Shown: positions 15,534-17,895 of the stretch, piece by piece
Numbering within the stretch: the stretch's first letter is position 1
How the letters are laid out: the number at the start of each line of letters is the position of its first letter
From: Pleurotus ostreatus/Saccharomyces cerevisiae fusant
Taxonomy: Eukaryota; Opisthokonta
Assembly (NCBI GenBank): GCA_024196135.1
Contig: JAMQCK010000677.1
Location: 1-17,895, forward strand
Reading direction: 5' to 3'
Length of the DNA: 17,895 nt
Made by a program: the position numbers and the translations under genes
Notes under the pieces: generated by a model
Seen by the model: the letters and a program-made list of their open reading frames with translations, nothing else
The model's database searches: none
Told to the model about the DNA's origin: nothing

Positions 15534-15665
15534 GCCGCCCAGCGTCGCCTCCCTTCCGTTGCGCGACGTCCCCCTTTCGTTGCACGACGTTGTCTTTCAG
15601 ATGCGTGACGTCCTCTTTTCGTTGCGCGTCGTCCTCTTTCGGTGCGCGACACCCACCTTCCCCTT
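15534..15665. repeat. TTTCGTTGCGCG repeat, cluster 3
   Basis: Five units between the same flanks as cluster 2 (GCCGCCCAGCGTCGCCTCCC before, CGACACCCACCTTCCCC after), 873 bp downstream of that copy. Confidence 0.85.
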
Positions 15666-15925
15666 CGCACCCCATCCCTCCCCCCTTGCCCCCTCTCATC
15701 TCGCCTTTCTCCCCATCCCTCCCCCCTCCTCCTTCCCTTCGCGCTCTCTCCCTCCCTCTCCCCTTCCCTCCCTTCCCTATCTCCCCGTGTCGTCCTCTTC
15801 TATCCCCCCCTCAGCCGAGTCCTCCTTCCCCTTCCACCCATCCCTCCCTCTCCCCGTCCACCCATCCCTCCTCCTCTACTATCCCTATCTCCCCTTCTCG
15901 CGCCTCCTCTCCCTTCTCGACAGCT
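15666..15925. repeat. CT-rich low-complexity tract
   Basis: Pyrimidine-rich on the plus strand, with CCCATCCCTCCCCCC and CCACCCATCCCTCC units. No gene. Confidence 0.85.
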
Positions 15926-15941
15926 AAGAGGGTTCGCGTGT

Positions 15942-16116
15942 GGAGCGCTTGTCGCACCGTCTTTTGGGAGCGCTTGTCGCTCGTCCCTCGGGGAGCGCTT
16001 CTCACTCGTCCCTCGGGGAACGCTTCTCGCACCGTCTTTGGGGAGCGCTTCTCACTCGTCCTTTGGGGAGCGCTTCTCGCACCGTCTTTGCGGAGCGCTT
16101 CTCACTCCTTCCCTTT
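15942..16116. repeat. 25-bp minisatellite, 7 units of two alternating types
   Basis: Seven consecutive 25-bp units, each beginning GGAGCGCTT (GGAACGCTT in unit 4), fill 15942-16116. The second half of the unit is either GCACCGTCTTT (units 1, 4 and 6) or a variant of CTCGTCCCTCGG (units 2, 3, 5 and 7). The unit core GAGCGCTTCTC is nearly palindromic. Confidence 0.92.
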
Positions 16117-16242
16117 TCGGATACGTCGCCCCTCCTCCCATCCTGCTCCCTTCCTCCTCCCCTCCCTATCACCTCACCACCCCTTACTCCTCACCACACC
16201 CCTTCACCCCTTCCCTCCTTCTATTAGCTGCTAATTACCCCA

Positions 16243-16430
16243 GGCGCAGACGAGCGGCGAGCGTGTAGCATCGAGCGTGCCGCTCCCTCGCCCGCGCAGT
16301 TGGGCGTCGAGCGCCTTCCTCGTCCGCGCAGTTGAGCGGCGAGCGCCTCCTTCGCCCGCGCAGTTGGGCGGCGAGCGTCTAGCATCGCAGTTGAGCGGCG
16401 AGCGTCTAACATCGAGCGTGCCGCTCCTCG
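16243..16430. repeat. Minisatellite with GCGCAGTTGGGCGGCGAGCG units
   Basis: About five units of 30-36 bp contain CGCAGTTG(G/A)GCG(G/T)CGAGCG followed by CTCCTTCGCCC or TCTAGCATCG. The motif GCATCGAGCGTGCCGCTCC occurs near both ends. Confidence 0.85.
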
Positions 16431-16539
16431 TGGAGCGCGTCAAACGTCGTCGGGCGGAGCCGGTTAGATGCGCGTCCAGCGTCAGCGAGAGCGGCGCGCT
16501 TGTCTTCGGCGAAAGCGGCGCGCTTGTCTTTGGGTGCTC

Positions 16540-16740
16540 AGTCGATCGATCGGGGGCGGGAGGTGGGGGAAGGAGGGGGAATGGATTCTAGGGAGCGGGG
16601 AAGGAATGGGGAAGGAGGGGGGAGGGAGGAGAGGGGGAAAGGAGAGGGGAAGGGGGAGTAGGGTGGGGCGCGAGCGCAGAATTGCGAGGAGGTAGGGAGC
16701 GAGGGTAGCAGAGGGATGGGGAGGGAGGAGGGAGAGGGGG
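16540..16740. repeat. GA-rich low-complexity tract
   Basis: Purine-rich on the plus strand, mostly GGGGAAGGAGGGGG-like sequence. The composition is reversed relative to the CT-rich tracts up to about 16225. Confidence 0.85.
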
Positions 16741-16876
16741 CCAGGCGCAGACGTGGGAGAGGGGGGGGCGGGCGCAGAGGAGGGAAAGGGGGCCAGGCGC
16801 AGACGTGGGAGAGGGGGGGCGGGCGCAGAGGAGGGAAAGGGGGCAGGGCGCAGAGGAGGGGAAGGGGCAGGGCGCT
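16741..16876. repeat. Tandem repeat of about 52 bp, G-rich
   Basis: CCAGGCGCAGACGTGGGAGA starts at 16741 and again at 16793. Each copy is followed by a run of seven or eight G, CGGGCGCAGAGGAGGGAAAG and more G. A shortened third copy follows without the GACGTGGG part. Confidence 0.9.
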
Positions 16877-16907
16877 GACAAGCGGTGAGCGCCCCTCGGG
16901 CAGCGGT

Positions 16908-17032
16908 AGTCGCATTGCTGCCCGTCAGAGGCAGTCGCATTGCTGCCCATCAGAGGCAGTCGCATTGCTGCCCGCCAGAGGCACTCGCATTGCTGCCGGT
17001 CAGAGGCACTCACATTGCTGCCGGTCAGTGTC
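16908..17032. repeat. 25-bp minisatellite, exactly 5 units
   Basis: Units of AGTCGCATTGCTGCCCGTCA plus GAGGC start at 16908, 16933, 16958, 16983 and 17008 with no length change and one to three substitutions each. Confidence 0.95.
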
Positions 17033-17099
17033 ATTCGGAGGGGAAGGAGGGGATAGAAGGCGCCAACGACTGGATGACCAATGATGGGGGGAAGGGAGG

Positions 17100-17200
17100 G
17101 ACGGGAGGGTCAAAGCTGAGTCAGGTGGGGGGGGGGGGGTCAAAGCTGATTTGGGAGGGTCGAAGTTGAGTCGGGAGGGTCAAAGCCGAGTCGGGAAGCA
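17100..17200. repeat. GGGAGGGTCAAAGCTGAGTC repeat, 4 units
   Basis: Four units of 20-28 bp differ mainly in the length of the G run (one reaches more than ten G). The variable part is AGCTGAGTC, AGCTGATTT, AGTTGAGTC or AGCCGAGTC. Confidence 0.85.
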
Positions 17201-17365
17201 GACGAGCGTCGAGTCCGCGTCGAGCAATGGGGGGAGGGAGCGCGTCGACCGATGGGGGAGGGAGCGGGGAGCGCGAAGGTCGGGGAAGGGAGCGCGAGGG
17301 AGCTACGGGAGGGGGACATGAGAACGCGCGAGCGCAGGACGATAGCGCTAGGGAGGACGAGGGAG

Positions 17366-17525
17366 GGGGATCGATGTCGAGGGAGAGGAATTGATGTCGA
17401 GGGGGGGGGTTGATGTCAAGGGAGGGATTGATGTCGAGGGGGGGGGATTGCTGTCGAGGAAGGGGGGTTGATGTCGAGGGAGGGGACTGATGCCGAGGGG
17501 GGGGGGAATTGATGTCCAGGGAGGG
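17366..17525. repeat. TTGATGTCGAGGGAGGGG repeat, about 8 units
   Basis: Units of 17-22 bp that differ in the length of the G run following GATGTCGA. G-rich on the plus strand and highly irregular in length, as expected for slippage. Confidence 0.88.
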
Positions 17526-17609
17526 GAGGGAAGAGTCGGCGCTCCGTTTCTCTCGCACTGCTAGAGTTCAACAAAACCTGATTCAGCTAGAGTTCAAACC
17601 TGATCCAAT

Positions 17610-17792
17610 GTTGACATTGTACGACAAACAAAGCGCTACGCCACTGTCGAGCAACCACAATGCGCTACGCCATTGTACGACAAACAAAGCGCTACGCCAT
17701 TGTCGAGCAATCACAATGCGCCACGCCGTTGTCGAGCAACCACAGAGCGCTACGCCATTGTACAACAAATAAAGCGCTACAATTGTCGAGCA
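17610..17792. repeat. Two-type repeat with AGCGCTACGCCATTGT core (27 and 29 bp)
   Basis: GCGCTACGCC (or a close variant) starts at 17633, 17662, 17689, 17718, 17747 and 17774, spaced 29, 27, 29, 29 and 27 bp. Short units end in GTACGACAAACAAA and long units in GTCGAGCAACCACAAT. AT content is higher than in the rest of the right-hand region. Confidence 0.9.
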
Positions 17793-17856
17793 ACCTAACG
17801 CTCTGAAAAGCTCACCTAACGCTCTTCAAAGCTCACCTAACGCTCTGAAACGCTCG
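17793..17856. repeat. 21-bp tandem repeat, 3 units
   Basis: ACCTAACGCTCTGAAAAGCTC starts at 17793, 17814 and 17835 with an exact 21-bp period; the middle copy has CTTCAAA and the third ends in ACGCTC. The remaining 39 bp to the window end show nothing recognisable. Confidence 0.88.
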
Positions 17857-17895
17857 AATGAGATCGCAGCATTCGCTGAGTTGGTGAGCGTGCTC

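Noticed and set aside
14254..15927. A 557-codon plus-strand open frame, with two other long frames overlapping it
   Set aside because: All three forward frames are open because the strand is nearly free of purine-led stop codons and several repeat units keep frame. The product is Ser/Pro/Leu and Arg repeats with no domain, and it crosses several independent minisatellites.
17610..17856. CRISPR-like array (27-29 bp periodicity)
   Set aside because: There are no unique spacers: both halves of every unit repeat, no leader or cas genes, and the rest of the window is clearly eukaryotic nuclear DNA.
11830..17895. Transposable element
   Set aside because: No transposase, reverse transcriptase or integrase motif, no terminal inverted repeats or LTRs, and no target-site duplications that I could find by eye; the content is tandem, not interspersed, repeats.

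Overview
The window looks like GC-rich nuclear DNA from a basidiomycete fungus, probably an Agaricomycete. This rests on three things: one heavily intron-split minus-strand gene whose introns use GTGAGT/GTGCGT donors and CTAAC/CTGAC branch sites; a protein of the fungus-only Zn(II)2Cys6 / Fungal_trans transcription factor class; and a eukaryotic tRNA with internal A and B boxes and a T-run terminator. I cannot name the species.

Layout. Positions 1-1966 hold no gene I can support, only short repeats. A tRNA-Asp(GUC) on the plus strand fills 1967-2038 and ends in a T7 pol III terminator. Converging on it from the right is the only protein gene I can defend. It runs 11829 to 2423 on the minus strand, with 20 exons that join in frame at every junction into 1369 codons plus stop. 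Its 3' UTR and an AATAAA signal (2179-2184) lie between it and the tRNA. From 11830 to the end of the window (about 6 kb) there is no recognisable gene. That stretch is a mosaic of minisatellites with 20-56 bp units, 7-bp CT repeats and long strand-asymmetric purine or pyrimidine tracts.

The transcription factor. The N terminus is short, Ser-rich and disordered. A six-cysteine zinc cluster (C89, C92, C99, C105, C108, C115) is followed by a short heptad helix (about 135-149), an Asn/Gly-rich linker (about 216-336), the Fungal_trans middle homology region (about 338-985) and a long disordered C-terminal tail with SPSQRF and GLGHSG repeats. It should be a nuclear DNA-binding regulator; its targets cannot be read from the sequence.

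The most interesting structure is in the gene itself. Introns 13-19 are ordinary 50-75 nt fungal introns, but introns 1-8 are 191-1203 nt and are filled with low-complexity DNA and repeats, several with a unit found nowhere else in the window. The zinc cluster is split: an 18-nt micro-exon codes for the first two cysteines and lies 1.2 kb from the exon coding for the other four. Exons 3, 4 and 5 are all phase-2 and a multiple of three long, so they can be skipped without a frameshift, whereas keeping intron 2, 3, 4 or 5 gives an immediate UGA. The DNA-binding domain is therefore an in-frame optional module by construction. No defence, secretion or mobile system was recognised.
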